A stretch of 41,050 bases of DNA from Kutzneria sp036403095 (lineage in GTDB: Bacteria > Actinomycetota > Actinomycetes > Mycobacteriales > Pseudonocardiaceae), in NCBI GenBank assembly GCA_036403095.1, contig DASWRQ010000341.1, positions 1 to 41,050 of the forward strand. The letters run 5' to 3'. The notes under the pieces were generated by a model. That model ran no database searches and was not told where the DNA came from. It worked only from the letters and a program-made list of their open reading frames with translations. Positions 15,732 to 24,255 of the stretch are shown in pieces. Each line of letters opens with the position of its first letter. Position 1 is the first letter of the stretch. Made by a program: the position numbers and the translations under genes.

Positions 15732-16744
15732 ATGGCGTTGTGGGCCAACAGGCTCTGACCGCAGTCCACCACGGTTTCCGCGGCCGACCGCGACTTCCAG
15801 CCCAGCACCCGCTCGGCCTTGGCCGTGCTGTGCGTCGCGCGCCGGCCCAGCGCCGGCATGATCTCCCGCAGGTTGCGGTCGAACAGCGCCAGCCCGCGCA
15901 CCGCCACGTTCGGCAGGTTGCGCGTCGGCGCCTTCGTGCCGGCGTCGCCGAGGCCGCTGCGCAGCGCCCGGGCCATGTCCAGCATCCACATGAACTCGCC
16001 GGTGGCCAGGAAACGCTGCCCGGCCGCCGCCGGCGAGGTCATCGCCCGGATGTGCACGTCGGCCAGGTCCCGCACGTCCACGATCTCCAGCCCGATCTTC
16101 GGCGTGCCCGGCATGCCCTTGACCATGCGGCCGATGATCTGCACCGAGCCCAGCGTGCTCGGGCTCAGCACCGGCCCGAACACCGCGCCGGGCAGGATCG
16201 TGGTCAGCGTGGTCGGGCTGCCGTGGCCGGCCATGAAGTCCCACGCCGCCTTCTCCGCCGCCGTCTTCGAGCGCCGGTACGGCGGCAGCGTCGGGTCGTT
16301 CACGTCCGTCCACACGGTCTCGTCGCTCACGCTCGCGTCCCGATAGGACGATGGGCTGGCGGTGTTGGCCGCGGACGTCATCACCACCCGCTTCACCCCG
16401 GCCGCCGTCGCCGCCCGCAGCACGCGCAACGTGCCGTCGCGGGCCGGCACGATCAGCGACTCCGCGTCGCCGGTGTGGTCCATGCCCAACGGCGAGGCCA
16501 CGTGCAGCACGTAGTCCACGCCGGTCATCGCGTCGGCCCAGCCGTCGTCGCTGGTCAGGTCGGCGATCGCGAACCCCAGCCGGTCCTGCGGGTCCACCTC
16601 CGTCGCGACCGCCCGCCTGACCTGCTCGCCCTTCGCCTCGCTGCGCACCGTCGCCCGCACCTCGTAGCCCCGCTTGAGCAGCTCCGCCACGCACCAGCCG
16701 GCCACGTAGCCGGTGCCCCCGGTGACCAGGACCGTCTCGGTCAT
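15728..16744 (-). CDS. NAD-dependent epimerase/dehydratase (dihydroflavonol-reductase-like extended SDR)
   Basis: A 338-residue extended SDR. The Rossmann motif is TGGTGYVAGW at the N-terminus. It then shows an ASPLG segment typical of the dihydroflavonol/cinnamoyl-CoA reductase branch, VMTSAANT with the catalytic Ser, and YRRSKTAAEKAAW with Tyr-x3-Lys. RPGAVFGP-like sequence (LPGAVFGPVL) precedes the substrate domain. The branch reduces ketones or aldehydes with NADPH; the substrate is unknown. GGAGGG lies just before the ATG. A 12-6-12 palindrome sits directly upstream, suggesting TetR control by one of the two flanking TetR genes. Confidence 0.92.
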   Translation of the reverse strand: MTETVLVTGGTGYVAGWCVAELLKRGYEVRATVRSEAKGEQVRRAVATEVDPQDRLGFAIADLTSDDGWADAMTGVDYVLHVASPLGMDHTGDAESLIVPARDGTLRVLRAATAAGVKRVVMTSAANTASPSSYRDASVSDETVWTDVNDPTLPPYRRSKTAAEKAAWDFMAGHGSPTTLTTILPGAVFGPVLSPSTLGSVQIIGRMVKGMPGTPKIGLEIVDVRDLADVHIRAMTSPAAAGQRFLATGEFMWMLDMARALRSGLGDAGTKAPTRNLPNVAVRGLALFDRNLREIMPALGRRATHSTAKAERVLGWKSRSAAETVVDCGQSLLAHNAI

Positions 16745-16755
16745 CTCCGCCCTCC

Positions 16756-16785
16756 AATTTCGTTAGCCACTCGGCTAATGAAATT
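16756..16785. promoter_or_regulatory. Palindromic operator upstream of the epimerase gene
   Basis: AATTTCGTTAGC-CACTCG-GCTAATGAAATT is a 12-6-12 inverted repeat with one mismatch. It ends 12 bases upstream of the ATG of the epimerase/reductase gene, next to the ribosome site. The core TTAGC/GCTAA is AT-rich compared with its surroundings, as TetR operators often are here. Confidence 0.75.
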
Positions 16786-16854
16786 AGCGTAGCACCGGTG
16801 GCGGCGAGGGGAGAGCAGTGGCCTCGGACACGGCCGTGCCGATGGGGTATGGAC

Positions 16855-17439
16855 TCAGGCCGTGAGGCAGTGCTGCACGAGCGGTCCGAAGCGGGCCACC
16901 AGCTCGTCCAGCGGCGCGGAGGCGATCGGCTCGATGCGGACGATGTAGCGCGCGACGGTGAGGCCCAGCAGCTGGACGTTCACCATGCCGGCCCGCATCG
17001 CGGCGTCCGGGGTGTCGAGCAGCGCGGCCAGCCGGCCGGTGATCTCGCGGTCGATGAACTCGCGCAGCAGCGCCTCGGACCGGTCGTGGGTAGGGGCGGA
17101 GCGGGTGAGCAGCGCGAGCGGCGTGCGGTCGGAGCGGTCCATGTTCTCCAGCAGCGTGCGCACGACGCGCTCGCCGATGCCGTCGAGGCCGGCGGTGAAG
17201 ATCGACTCGATGGCCGGCGGGAGCTGGGCCGACATGTCGACGGCCGCGGCGAACAGACCCTGCTTGGTCTGGAAGAAGTAGAAGACCATGGCCGGGTCGA
17301 CGTCAGCGGCGGTGGCCACGGCGCGCACGGTCGTGCCGGCGTAGCCGTGCTCGCGGAACAGGACCCGGGCCGCGTCCAGGATCCGCTGCTTGCTCTCCGC
17401 GCCGGACCGCCAGCGCCCGGGACGACCGTTGTCTGCCAT
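16855..17439 (-). CDS. TetR family transcriptional regulator
   Basis: A 194-residue TetR protein. The HTH region reads SKQRILDAARVLFREHGYAGTTVRAVATAADVDPAMVFYFFQTKQGLF. The C-terminal half matches the PF17920-type domain (EALLREFIDREITGRLA, LLGLTVARYIVRIEP). It is divergent from an FAD monooxygenase gene, with a 22-bp-arm inverted repeat between them, so it probably represses itself and the monooxygenase/DUF3159 pair until a ligand binds. Confidence 0.93.
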   Translation of the reverse strand: MADNGRPGRWRSGAESKQRILDAARVLFREHGYAGTTVRAVATAADVDPAMVFYFFQTKQGLFAAAVDMSAQLPPAIESIFTAGLDGIGERVVRTLLENMDRSDRTPLALLTRSAPTHDRSEALLREFIDREITGRLAALLDTPDAAMRAGMVNVQLLGLTVARYIVRIEPIASAPLDELVARFGPLVQHCLTA

Positions 17440-17462
17440 GGCGGGAGCAGTCTAGCCGACCT

Positions 17463-17519
17463 TTCTTCACCAACTGATGGAGTTTCGGCGTAGGGTGAAC
17501 TTCATCGGCTGGTGAAGAA
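17463..17519. promoter_or_regulatory. Long inverted repeat in the TetR/FAD-monooxygenase gap
   Basis: Arms 17463-17484 and 17498-17519 are 22 bases each and match at 19 positions, separated by 13 bases. The core is CACCAACTGATGGAG against its mirrored form. Each arm is itself weakly palindromic, so two TetR dimers could bind. The likely -10 (TAGGGT, 17491-17496) of the monooxygenase gene lies between the arms. Confidence 0.75.
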
Positions 17520-17531
17520 TGGGAGGACGCG

Positions 17532-18527
17532 ATGAGAGTGATCGTGGTCGGCGCGGGTCTCGGCGGGTTGACGCTGGCCCACGGCCTGCAGCAGACCGGT
17601 CTCGAGGTCACCGTGTACGAGCGGGACGGCGCGCGCGGCCGGCCCCAGGGCGTCAGCCTGCATTGCGACGACCGGGGTATCTCGGCGCTGCGGGCCTGTC
17701 TGCCGCCGGCGCACCTGGCGATGGTCGAGGCCACCATGGGCGGTCCGCGGGAGAAGACCCTGGTCCTGGACGGCGACCTCGCTGTCGTGGGCGTCCGGCC
17801 GGGGTCGGCGCGACCCGGTCGGCAGGTGCACCGCCCGCTGCTGCGGGCCGTGCTGCAAACCGGACTGGATGTGCACTTCGGCGCCGCGTTCACCCGCTAC
17901 GAGTTACGTCCCGACGGCGGCGTGCGGGCGTGGTTCGCCGACGGCAGCGTGGTCACCGGGGACGTGCTGGTCGGCGCGGATGGCATCGGATCGGCGGTGC
18001 GCCGCCAGCGCCTGCCGCACGCCGAAGTGGTGGACTCGGGCCGGCGGATGCTGATGGGGGCGACGCCGCTGCGGGCCGTGCCCGGGCTGGCCGACCTGAT
18101 CGGCGACGACCCGGCCAGCGTCCAGGGGGAGGCGATGATGGCGGTGGGCGTGCTGCGGTTCACCGAACCTCCCGCGGCCGCACGGGATCGGTGGCTGCCG
18201 GCGCTGCCGGTCGAGGCCGTCGATCAACTCGAGGACTACGTGATGTGGGCGCTGCCCGTCGGCGCGAACCCGCCCTTCCAGCACGTGGTCGACCACGCCT
18301 GGCCTCAGCACACGGCCACGCTGCGTATCGCGACGATCCCGCCGGTGCCGGCCTGGGCTCCCAGCCCCGTCACGCTGATCGGCGACGCCATCCACCTGGC
18401 CCCCGGCTTCGGCGGCAATCTGGCCATGCGGGACGCGTGCCGGCTCCGTGACGCCCTGGTCGACGCCAACGACGGGCGGCGCGACCTGGTCGAGGCCATC
18501 GGCGACTACGAGAGCCAGGTCCGATGA
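17532..18527 (+). CDS. FAD-dependent monooxygenase
   Basis: A 331-residue class A flavin hydroxylase. It has the FAD-binding GAGLGGLTLAHGL near the N-terminus, the VYERD strand end, the DG motif VGADGIGSAVRR, and the GD motif LIGDAIHLAPGFGGNLAMRDA. It is shorter than the usual 370-400 residues, ending soon after the GD motif helix. Family members hydroxylate aromatic or polyketide substrates, including antibiotics such as tetracyclines and rifamycin; the substrate here is unknown. GGAGG lies 7 bases before the ATG. It overlaps the next gene by ATGA and shares an operator region with a divergent TetR gene. Confidence 0.92.
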   Translation: MRVIVVGAGLGGLTLAHGLQQTGLEVTVYERDGARGRPQGVSLHCDDRGISALRACLPPAHLAMVEATMGGPREKTLVLDGDLAVVGVRPGSARPGRQVHRPLLRAVLQTGLDVHFGAAFTRYELRPDGGVRAWFADGSVVTGDVLVGADGIGSAVRRQRLPHAEVVDSGRRMLMGATPLRAVPGLADLIGDDPASVQGEAMMAVGVLRFTEPPAAARDRWLPALPVEAVDQLEDYVMWALPVGANPPFQHVVDHAWPQHTATLRIATIPPVPAWAPSPVTLIGDAIHLAPGFGGNLAMRDACRLRDALVDANDGRRDLVEAIGDYESQVR

Positions 18528-19069
18528 ACCTGTTGGCCCGCAAGGCGATGACCGCGATCGGCTGGCGGACCATCGCCGAGGCCATCGCCTCCCGAGTGCT
18601 GTTCCTCGTCGTCTACCTGCTGACCGGTCGGGTCCTGCCGGCGGCGCTGGTGGCGGTCGGCGGCGTGCTGGTGTTCACCACCGTCCGACTGCGGACCGAG
18701 CGGCCGAAGTGGTGGCAGGCGGCCATTCCCCTTGCCGTGGTGGGACTTTCCGCCGCGCTGGCCCAGGGCACCGGCCACGCCGCCGACTTCTACCTGCCGG
18801 ACATCGTGCCCGACCTGGTCCTCGCGCCGGTGTTCCTGGTGTCGATCATCGTCCGGCGGCCGGTGGTCGGCCTCATCCTCCGAGGTCAGCAACACGACTT
18901 GTACCGGAAGTGCACCGTCATCTTCCTGGTCAAGTTCGTGGTCGCGGCGGCCGTCATGCTGACGCTCTACCTCACCGACCAGGTGGTCGCGCTGGCCATC
19001 GCCGGCACGGTGCTGACCACACCGGCGCTGGCCCTCTGCGCCTACCTGTCCTGGCGGATCATCCGTTGA
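18524..19069 (+). CDS. DUF3159-like integral membrane protein
   Basis: A 181-residue protein with about five or six membrane helices. The conserved DUF3159 pattern is present: an Arg/Trp-rich pre-helix segment (TVRLRTERPKWWQA), DFYLPDIVPDLVLAPVFLVSIIVRRPVVGLIL, and a final helix ending YLSWRIIR. Function of the family is unknown. Translation is coupled to the FAD monooxygenase by an ATGA overlap, so both are under the same TetR operator. An export or drug-related role is possible but unproven. Confidence 0.82.
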   Translation: MNLLARKAMTAIGWRTIAEAIASRVLFLVVYLLTGRVLPAALVAVGGVLVFTTVRLRTERPKWWQAAIPLAVVGLSAALAQGTGHAADFYLPDIVPDLVLAPVFLVSIIVRRPVVGLILRGQQHDLYRKCTVIFLVKFVVAAAVMLTLYLTDQVVALAIAGTVLTTPALALCAYLSWRIIR

Positions 19070-19832
19070 GCGTGCAGGGAGCCAGCGCGGCCAGGCCGGC
19101 GGGCTTGGCCCCGGAAACCCGGCCGATGTCGATGGCGATCCGGTCCAGCACGGCGATCCGCTTGTCCTTCAACGGGCCGAGGATGGCGTTGTTGATGAAG
19201 TTCGGCCCGCCCTGGCCCTGCGAGGTGATGAGGCGGTTGTTCGCCTCGGCGATCTCCTTGGCCAGGTTGGCCAGCTCGGTGTTGACGCCGGCCTGCGCGG
19301 CGGCCGGCACGGCCGGCAGCTTGTCCTGCACCGACGGGCAGTTGACGGTCGGTGCGGCGCTTGCCGCCGAGGTCTGTGCCGACGTCGACACCGTGACCGG
19401 GGCTGCCCCGGAGCCGCCGAGGCTGCACGGCGCGAGCACGTCGAGACCGGTGGGCTTGGCCGCGTGCCGGCCGATCGAGATGGCGATGCGGTCGATGGTC
19501 GACACCCGCTTGTCCTTCAACGGACCGAGAATGGCGTTGTTCACGAAGTTCGGCCCGCCCTGGCCCTTCGTCGAGACCAGGCGCTGGTTGGCCTCGGCGA
19601 TCTGGGTGTCGAGCAGGGTCAGGTTCCGCGTCACCTCGGCCTGGGCGGCGGCCGGAATGGCCGGCAGTTTGTCCCGCACCGACGGGCAGACCACACCCGG
19701 CGCGGCGTCGGCGGCGTTCGCGGTGCCGTCGTGGGTGGCCACGACCACGGCGCCGCCGAGCACCGCGGCCGCCCCGAGCACCACTGCCGCGACCCGGAAC
19801 TTTCGCGGAACCGCCGCGTAACTCATCCTCAT
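19059..19832 (-). CDS. Secreted protein of two tandem ~85-residue repeats
   Basis: A 257-residue exported protein. A basic N-terminus and hydrophobic helix (residues about 12-35) form a signal peptide or anchor. The mature part holds two homologous units, about residues 49-137 and 164-255. Each runs from CPSV(R/Q)DKLPA(I/V)PAAAQA, through (I)AEAN(Q/N)RL and GQGGPNF(V/I)NNAILGPL, KDKR, DRIAI(S/D)IGR, to a closing LAPC. Each unit therefore has one Cys at either end, a likely disulfide outside the cell. A Ser/Thr/Ala linker joins them. I do not recognise the family. AGGAG lies 8 bases before the first ATG. Confidence 0.82.
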   Translation of the reverse strand: MRMSYAAVPRKFRVAAVVLGAAAVLGGAVVVATHDGTANAADAAPGVVCPSVRDKLPAIPAAAQAEVTRNLTLLDTQIAEANQRLVSTKGQGGPNFVNNAILGPLKDKRVSTIDRIAISIGRHAAKPTGLDVLAPCSLGGSGAAPVTVSTSAQTSAASAAPTVNCPSVQDKLPAVPAAAQAGVNTELANLAKEIAEANNRLITSQGQGGPNFINNAILGPLKDKRIAVLDRIAIDIGRVSGAKPAGLAALAPCTLNG

Positions 19833-19930
19833 GACCCGCTCCTGTCGCTGTCGACCACGCCCCGATCCGGTCTACGTGGCCGCAAACGCCTCCGGTTCAC
19901 GGGTTTCGGTTATTCGACTGATTCGACAGC

Positions 19931-20896
19931 TCAGTCCACAGTAGACGTGCTCGCGCGCGCGGCGAGCCGGGGTGGCAACAGGCGGATCTCGGGGGCGGGG
20001 ACGCCGTGCAAACGGTCGACGACCATCTCGACGGCGAGCTCGCCGAGAAGTGCGGCCGGCACCTCGACGGTGGTGAGCGTGCACGGGTCGCCGCCGTGCG
20101 GGCCGACCGCGATCACGGAGATGTCCTGCGGCACAAGGAGTCCACGTCGGCCGAGATCGTGCATCACCGGCGTGACGGCGACCTCGTCCTGGACCACCAC
20201 CGCGGTGACACCGGCCGCCAGCAGGCCGTCCAGGCACGAGGAGCCGTCGTAGGCGCGCACGACGGCATGAACCCCGCGCCGTTCGGAGGAGTCGAGAAAC
20301 CCTTGGCGGAAGCGAGTTGCATGGCTGGCACCACGCGCGTGCACGACCGCGGCGGGCCCGACAAGCCCGACCCGCCGGTGCCCGAGATCGGCCAGATGGT
20401 CGACGCACAGCGCGGCCGCCGCCGAGAAGTCCAGGTCCAGACAGGTGATCGCGTTGGGATGATCCGGCACGCCGACCAGGACCGTCGGCCGGTCCAGGGC
20501 CGTGAGCATCGGCACGCGGCGGTCGGCGGCGGTCACGTCCAGGGCGATCACGCCGTCGGCGAGCGAGCCGACGATCGCATCGCGGAGTTCGCCGGGTTCA
20601 CTGTCCTTGGTCAACAGCAACAGATCCAGGCCGTGCGAGCGCGCGGCGGCGGTGGCCGCCGCGGTGAACCGCATGAGCGTCGGCGTCTCGGTGCCGGGTC
20701 GGTGCGGGGCCAGCAGCGCGAGCAGGTCGCTGCGGACGGTCGTGGCGGTGTCCCGCGACCGGTAGCCGAGCAGCCGGATCTGCTGCTGCACCCGTCTCCG
20801 GGTCGCGGCCGACACCGTCCGCTTGCCACTGATCACATAGGACACCGTGCTCGGCGCCACACCGGCGGCCCGCGCGACGTCGTGGATGGTCGCCAC
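19931..20896 (-). CDS. LacI family transcriptional regulator
   Basis: A 321-residue sugar-type repressor. The LacI HTH with hinge is textbook: TIHDVARAAGVAPSTVSYVISGKRTVSAATRRRVQQQIRLLGY. A periplasmic-binding-protein-like ligand domain follows, with LADGVIALD, LGHRRVGLVGP and DISVIAVG. The start is GTG at 20894-20896. It is divergent from a GH3-like gene with two palindromes in the 186-base gap, so it probably controls that gene in response to a sugar. Confidence 0.94.
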   Translation of the reverse strand: MATIHDVARAAGVAPSTVSYVISGKRTVSAATRRRVQQQIRLLGYRSRDTATTVRSDLLALLAPHRPGTETPTLMRFTAAATAAARSHGLDLLLLTKDSEPGELRDAIVGSLADGVIALDVTAADRRVPMLTALDRPTVLVGVPDHPNAITCLDLDFSAAAALCVDHLADLGHRRVGLVGPAAVVHARGASHATRFRQGFLDSSERRGVHAVVRAYDGSSCLDGLLAAGVTAVVVQDEVAVTPVMHDLGRRGLLVPQDISVIAVGPHGGDPCTLTTVEVPAALLGELAVEMVVDRLHGVPAPEIRLLPPRLAARASTSTVD

Positions 20897-20909
20897 CGCC
20901 AGAAGTTAG

Positions 20910-20959
20910 TTGACGTCTCAGTCAAACGCAAGGACGGTCGATTCGAAACTGTCGAATCG
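20910..20959. promoter_or_regulatory. Two palindromes in the LacI/GH3-like divergent gap
   Basis: TTGAC-GTCTCA-GTCAA (20910-20925) and CGATTCG-AAACTGT-CGAATCG (20939-20959) are both perfect inverted repeats, about 31 bases apart centre to centre. They are the best candidates for LacI-family binding sites controlling the two divergent genes. The rest of the gap up to 21082 shows no other clear signal. Confidence 0.6.
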
Positions 20960-21082
20960 GCCGTTCTCCCTGCGTGACAAGGGAAATGGTCCAGACCAGC
21001 GGCTTGACCGGGTCGAGGCGGGGTGATTGGGTTGGCCTCCGCGACCGGGCAAGCCGATGGTCGCTCGGTTGCGAGGGTGCTC

Positions 21083-23335
21083 ATGGCTGCGCACGACCTG
21101 GTCCGGCCGCCGATCGAGACGCCGACGCCGACGATCCGGCCGCTGCGGCTGGGCGCGACCTGGAACCCCGACCTGGCCCGCCGCGTGGGCACGGCGTTCG
21201 GCGACCGCTACCCGGGCGAGGTCGTCGGCGTGCAGCTGGACCAGGCCGTCCGAGATCCCCGCCTGGGGCGCAACGAGCTCGGTTACGCCGAGGATCCACT
21301 GCTCGCGGCCCGACTGGCGGCGGCCCACCTGTTCGGCATGAGCGGCGCCTGCACGCCGGTGATCACCGATTTCGACGTGGCGGCGTGCTGCGGCGGTCGG
21401 CACGGCTTCAGCGCGCGGACCCTCAACGAGCAGGAGCTGCCGATCTACCGAGCGGTCTTCGAGATCGGCGGGGCGCACGGCCTGGTGCTGCCGAGGCACT
21501 TGTTCGACGACTCGCCGACGGTGGTGCAACTGTTGATCGAGGAGGGCGTCCGCCCGTGGGGCGACGGCCGTGTGCCGGTGCTCACCACCGGCGGCCCGGC
21601 CGTGCCGGCGATGAAGGCCGGCGCGGACGGCTTCATCGGCGACCGCCAAGCCTTGGACGAACTCGTGGCGGCCGAGGCCGACGGGCGCATCACCGCGGCC
21701 GAGATCGCCGCGGCCACGGCTCGGCTCGACGCGCTGTACAGCCGGGTCGGCGCGTCCTCCGGGGACGACCACGACGGGCTGGAACTCGCCGTCGCCCGCC
21801 AAGCCGTGGTGCTGCTGCGCAACGACGGCCTGCTGCCGCTGCTCGTCGGCCCCGGAATGCGGGTCGCCGTGGTGCATCCGGGCGGTTCGTGCGGTCTGCC
21901 GGCGGCGGTCGAGCGGCTCGTCACCGCAGCCGGCGGGACCGTGACCTTGACCGGTGGCAACGATCGCGTACGGCTGCGCGAGGCCAACAGCCGCCGGTGT
22001 CTGGTCGCCGTCGGCGACGAACTCGAGCTGGCCGTGCCGAGCGGCGCCGACGACGTCTTCGACGCCATCGAGTGGTCTCGGCACGCGTTCGAGCTGAGCA
22101 ACGACTCCTGCCGCCGAGCGGTGGACGTCGTGCCGGTGAACGACGGCACGGTGGTGCTGCAATACGTCCGAAATGGACGGACGGTCGTGCTGGAGAACAT
22201 GCTGTGGGAGCCCGTCTCCGACGGCGCCGCCCGATCGGCCGCGGCCGCCGCGGCGGCAGACGTGGTGTTGATGGTGGTCGGCAACGACCCCGACGACCGC
22301 CGCGACCGGGAGAACTTGTTGCTGCCGGCGCAACAGGAGCGGACGCTGCGAGCGGTGCGGGCGGCCAACCCGAACACGGTGCTCACGGTGCTGAGCAGCC
22401 ACCCGTACGCGCTGGACTGGGCCGAGGCCAACGTCGGCGGCATTCTGTGGAGCGCCCCGGGCGACAAGACCGATGTCGCCGTCGCCGATGTGCTGTTCGG
22501 CGTGCGCTCGCCCGCCGGCCGGCTGCCGCAAACCTGGTACCGCGCAACGGACACGGCCTTCGACACGTACCTGCACCAGCGGACGGAACCGCTGTTCGCC
22601 TTCGGTCATGGCCTGAGTTACACCACCTTTCGCTACGACGCGCCGGTGCTCAGCGGCCGAGATCTCACGGCCGACGGCCGGATCACAGTGTCGGTCCGCG
22701 TGCACAACACCGGCTTCCGCGACGGCGACGAGGTGGTGCAGCTGTACACCCGGCAGCTGACCTCGCGCGTGCGCCAACCGGTCCGGCAGCTGCGGCACTT
22801 CACGCGGATCGCCGTGCCGGCAAGGACTTCGCGGACCGTCACGTTCGCGTTGACCGCCGACGACGTGTCGTTCTTCGACGTGACGACCCAGGACTGGGTG
22901 CTGGAGACCGCCACCCACGAGATCCTGATCGGCGGCCACGCGGCGCGGTTCGGCGCCACCGGCCGGGAGATCCCGGTCCGGCCGCTGGCCGGGGCGTCGC
23001 TGCTGTGCACGAGGGCCGACGAGACCGCCGGCATGGTGCTGGTCGACGGCCCGGCCATGGCGGCGACCGGGCAGCGGTCGTGGTTGGCCTTCCGAGCCTG
23101 TGACCCGGCCGGGTGCCGCACGTGGAGCCTGGCGGCGGCCAACCCCACACGGGTGCCGCTGCACGTCGGGCTGCACCTGGACGACCCGAAGGGCCCGCTG
23201 ATCGGCGTGCTGGCCGTGCCGCCGGGCGCGGGCACGCACACCGCGCCGATCATCGGTGAAGCGCCAGGGATCCGTGACGTGTTCGTGGTGTTCACCCGGC
23301 CGGGGGTGCGGGCCGGTCATCTGATGTTCGGCTGA
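21083..23335 (+). CDS. GH3-like protein with degenerate catalytic domain and C-terminal CBM6-like domain
   Basis: A 750-residue protein. Residues 24-80 match the GH3 barrel (ATWNPDLARRVG, RDPRLGRNELGYAEDPLL) but the first part of the barrel is missing. The usual Lys-His-Phe is replaced by VITDFD, and the strand that should carry the Asp nucleophile (normally GxVxSDW) reads VPVLTTGG. The second GH3 domain (LLRNDGLLPL to DVLFGVRSPAGRLPQTWY) is present, holding a beta-rich insertion near 300-375. A fibronectin-like domain (VHNTGFRDGDEVVQLY) and a final domain ending IRDVFVVFTRPGVRAGHLMFG resemble GH3 C-termini and CBM6. ATG at 21083 has GAGGG upstream; GTG 21023 is an alternative. Probably not an ordinary beta-glycosidase. 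Confidence 0.82.
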   Translation: MAAHDLVRPPIETPTPTIRPLRLGATWNPDLARRVGTAFGDRYPGEVVGVQLDQAVRDPRLGRNELGYAEDPLLAARLAAAHLFGMSGACTPVITDFDVAACCGGRHGFSARTLNEQELPIYRAVFEIGGAHGLVLPRHLFDDSPTVVQLLIEEGVRPWGDGRVPVLTTGGPAVPAMKAGADGFIGDRQALDELVAAEADGRITAAEIAAATARLDALYSRVGASSGDDHDGLELAVARQAVVLLRNDGLLPLLVGPGMRVAVVHPGGSCGLPAAVERLVTAAGGTVTLTGGNDRVRLREANSRRCLVAVGDELELAVPSGADDVFDAIEWSRHAFELSNDSCRRAVDVVPVNDGTVVLQYVRNGRTVVLENMLWEPVSDGAARSAAAAAAADVVLMVVGNDPDDRRDRENLLLPAQQERTLRAVRAANPNTVLTVLSSHPYALDWAEANVGGILWSAPGDKTDVAVADVLFGVRSPAGRLPQTWYRATDTAFDTYLHQRTEPLFAFGHGLSYTTFRYDAPVLSGRDLTADGRITVSVRVHNTGFRDGDEVVQLYTRQLTSRVRQPVRQLRHFTRIAVPARTSRTVTFALTADDVSFFDVTTQDWVLETATHEILIGGHAARFGATGREIPVRPLAGASLLCTRADETAGMVLVDGPAMAATGQRSWLAFRACDPAGCRTWSLAAANPTRVPLHVGLHLDDPKGPLIGVLAVPPGAGTHTAPIIGEAPGIRDVFVVFTRPGVRAGHLMFG

Positions 23336-23367
23336 CCCTTTCCGCCGCGGCATGCGTACTCATCACC

Positions 23368-24255
23368 GTGAGGCAGCGACGACGTGATCTGACTGAGCCG
23401 GTGACGGTCATCGGGGTCGCTGTCGCCGCGCTGGTCGCGGTGGTCGTCGTGCTCCAGAGCCTGGACACGGCCGGCGTGGCCGTCGCGCAGAGACCCGCGC
23501 CGCCACCGACGACGTCAACCACGCTCGCGCCGCCTCCGCCGGCGGTCACGACGACCGGCGCGCTGCCGGCCGGCAGCCAGCTCGCGACGGCCGTGTACGA
23601 CCTGCGCGACAACGCCCTCGTGAGCCAGTCGAACGAGAACCGGCCGTTCGCGGCCGAGTCGCTGACCAAGCTGCTCATCGCCACCGACCTGGCCGCGGCC
23701 GGTCGGCTGACCGGCGACAATCTGCCCAGGGTGCAGCGCATGCTGTCCACCAGCGACGACACGGCGGCCAACCAGCTGTGGACGGCCGACGGCGGCCCGC
23801 AGATCGTCACCCGCGCGATCCGGTCCATGGGGCTGCGGCAGACGACCCCGCCGCGCGACCCCGGCCGGTGGGGCGACACCACCACGACCGCGGCCGACGT
23901 GGTTCGGATCTATCAGCACATCGTGACGAGAATGCCGGCCGCGCAACGGGATGTGCTGCTCAAGGACCTCGCCACCACGCCTCGCGCCGCCGACGGGACC
24001 AACCAGGACTTCGGCATCACGGCGGCGCTGCCGGACGGGGAATGGTGGGCCAAGCAGGCGTGGGCATGCTGCCGTCCCGCGTGGGACGTGCACACCACCG
24101 GCCTGGTCGGGTCGGACCACCGGTACGTCGTGGTGGCGCTGAGCCAGCAGCCGCTGGCCGGCGGCTTCGGCGGCGCGACCAAGGTCATCACGGCCGTGGC
24201 CAAGAACCTGGTGGCCGGCCTAGAGATCCAGCACCAGGTCGTCGGCGGGGCGTGA
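23368..24255 (+). CDS. Membrane-anchored serine hydrolase (beta-lactamase-like)
   Basis: A 295-residue protein with a cytoplasmic basic N-terminus, one membrane helix (about residues 13-30) and a Pro/Thr-rich linker, so the enzyme faces outside. The catalytic fold is class A beta-lactamase-like. The SxxK motif is SLTK, an SDN-like element is STSDDTAANQLW, and KQAWACCRP sits where KTG is expected. KTG is not intact, and two adjacent Cys follow it. A penicillin-interacting or esterase role is possible; true beta-lactamase activity is doubtful. GTG start. It overlaps the convergent MOSC fusion gene by 36 bases. Confidence 0.8.
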   Translation: MRQRRRDLTEPVTVIGVAVAALVAVVVVLQSLDTAGVAVAQRPAPPPTTSTTLAPPPPAVTTTGALPAGSQLATAVYDLRDNALVSQSNENRPFAAESLTKLLIATDLAAAGRLTGDNLPRVQRMLSTSDDTAANQLWTADGGPQIVTRAIRSMGLRQTTPPRDPGRWGDTTTTAADVVRIYQHIVTRMPAAQRDVLLKDLATTPRAADGTNQDFGITAALPDGEWWAKQAWACCRPAWDVHTTGLVGSDHRYVVVALSQQPLAGGFGGATKVITAVAKNLVAGLEIQHQVVGGA

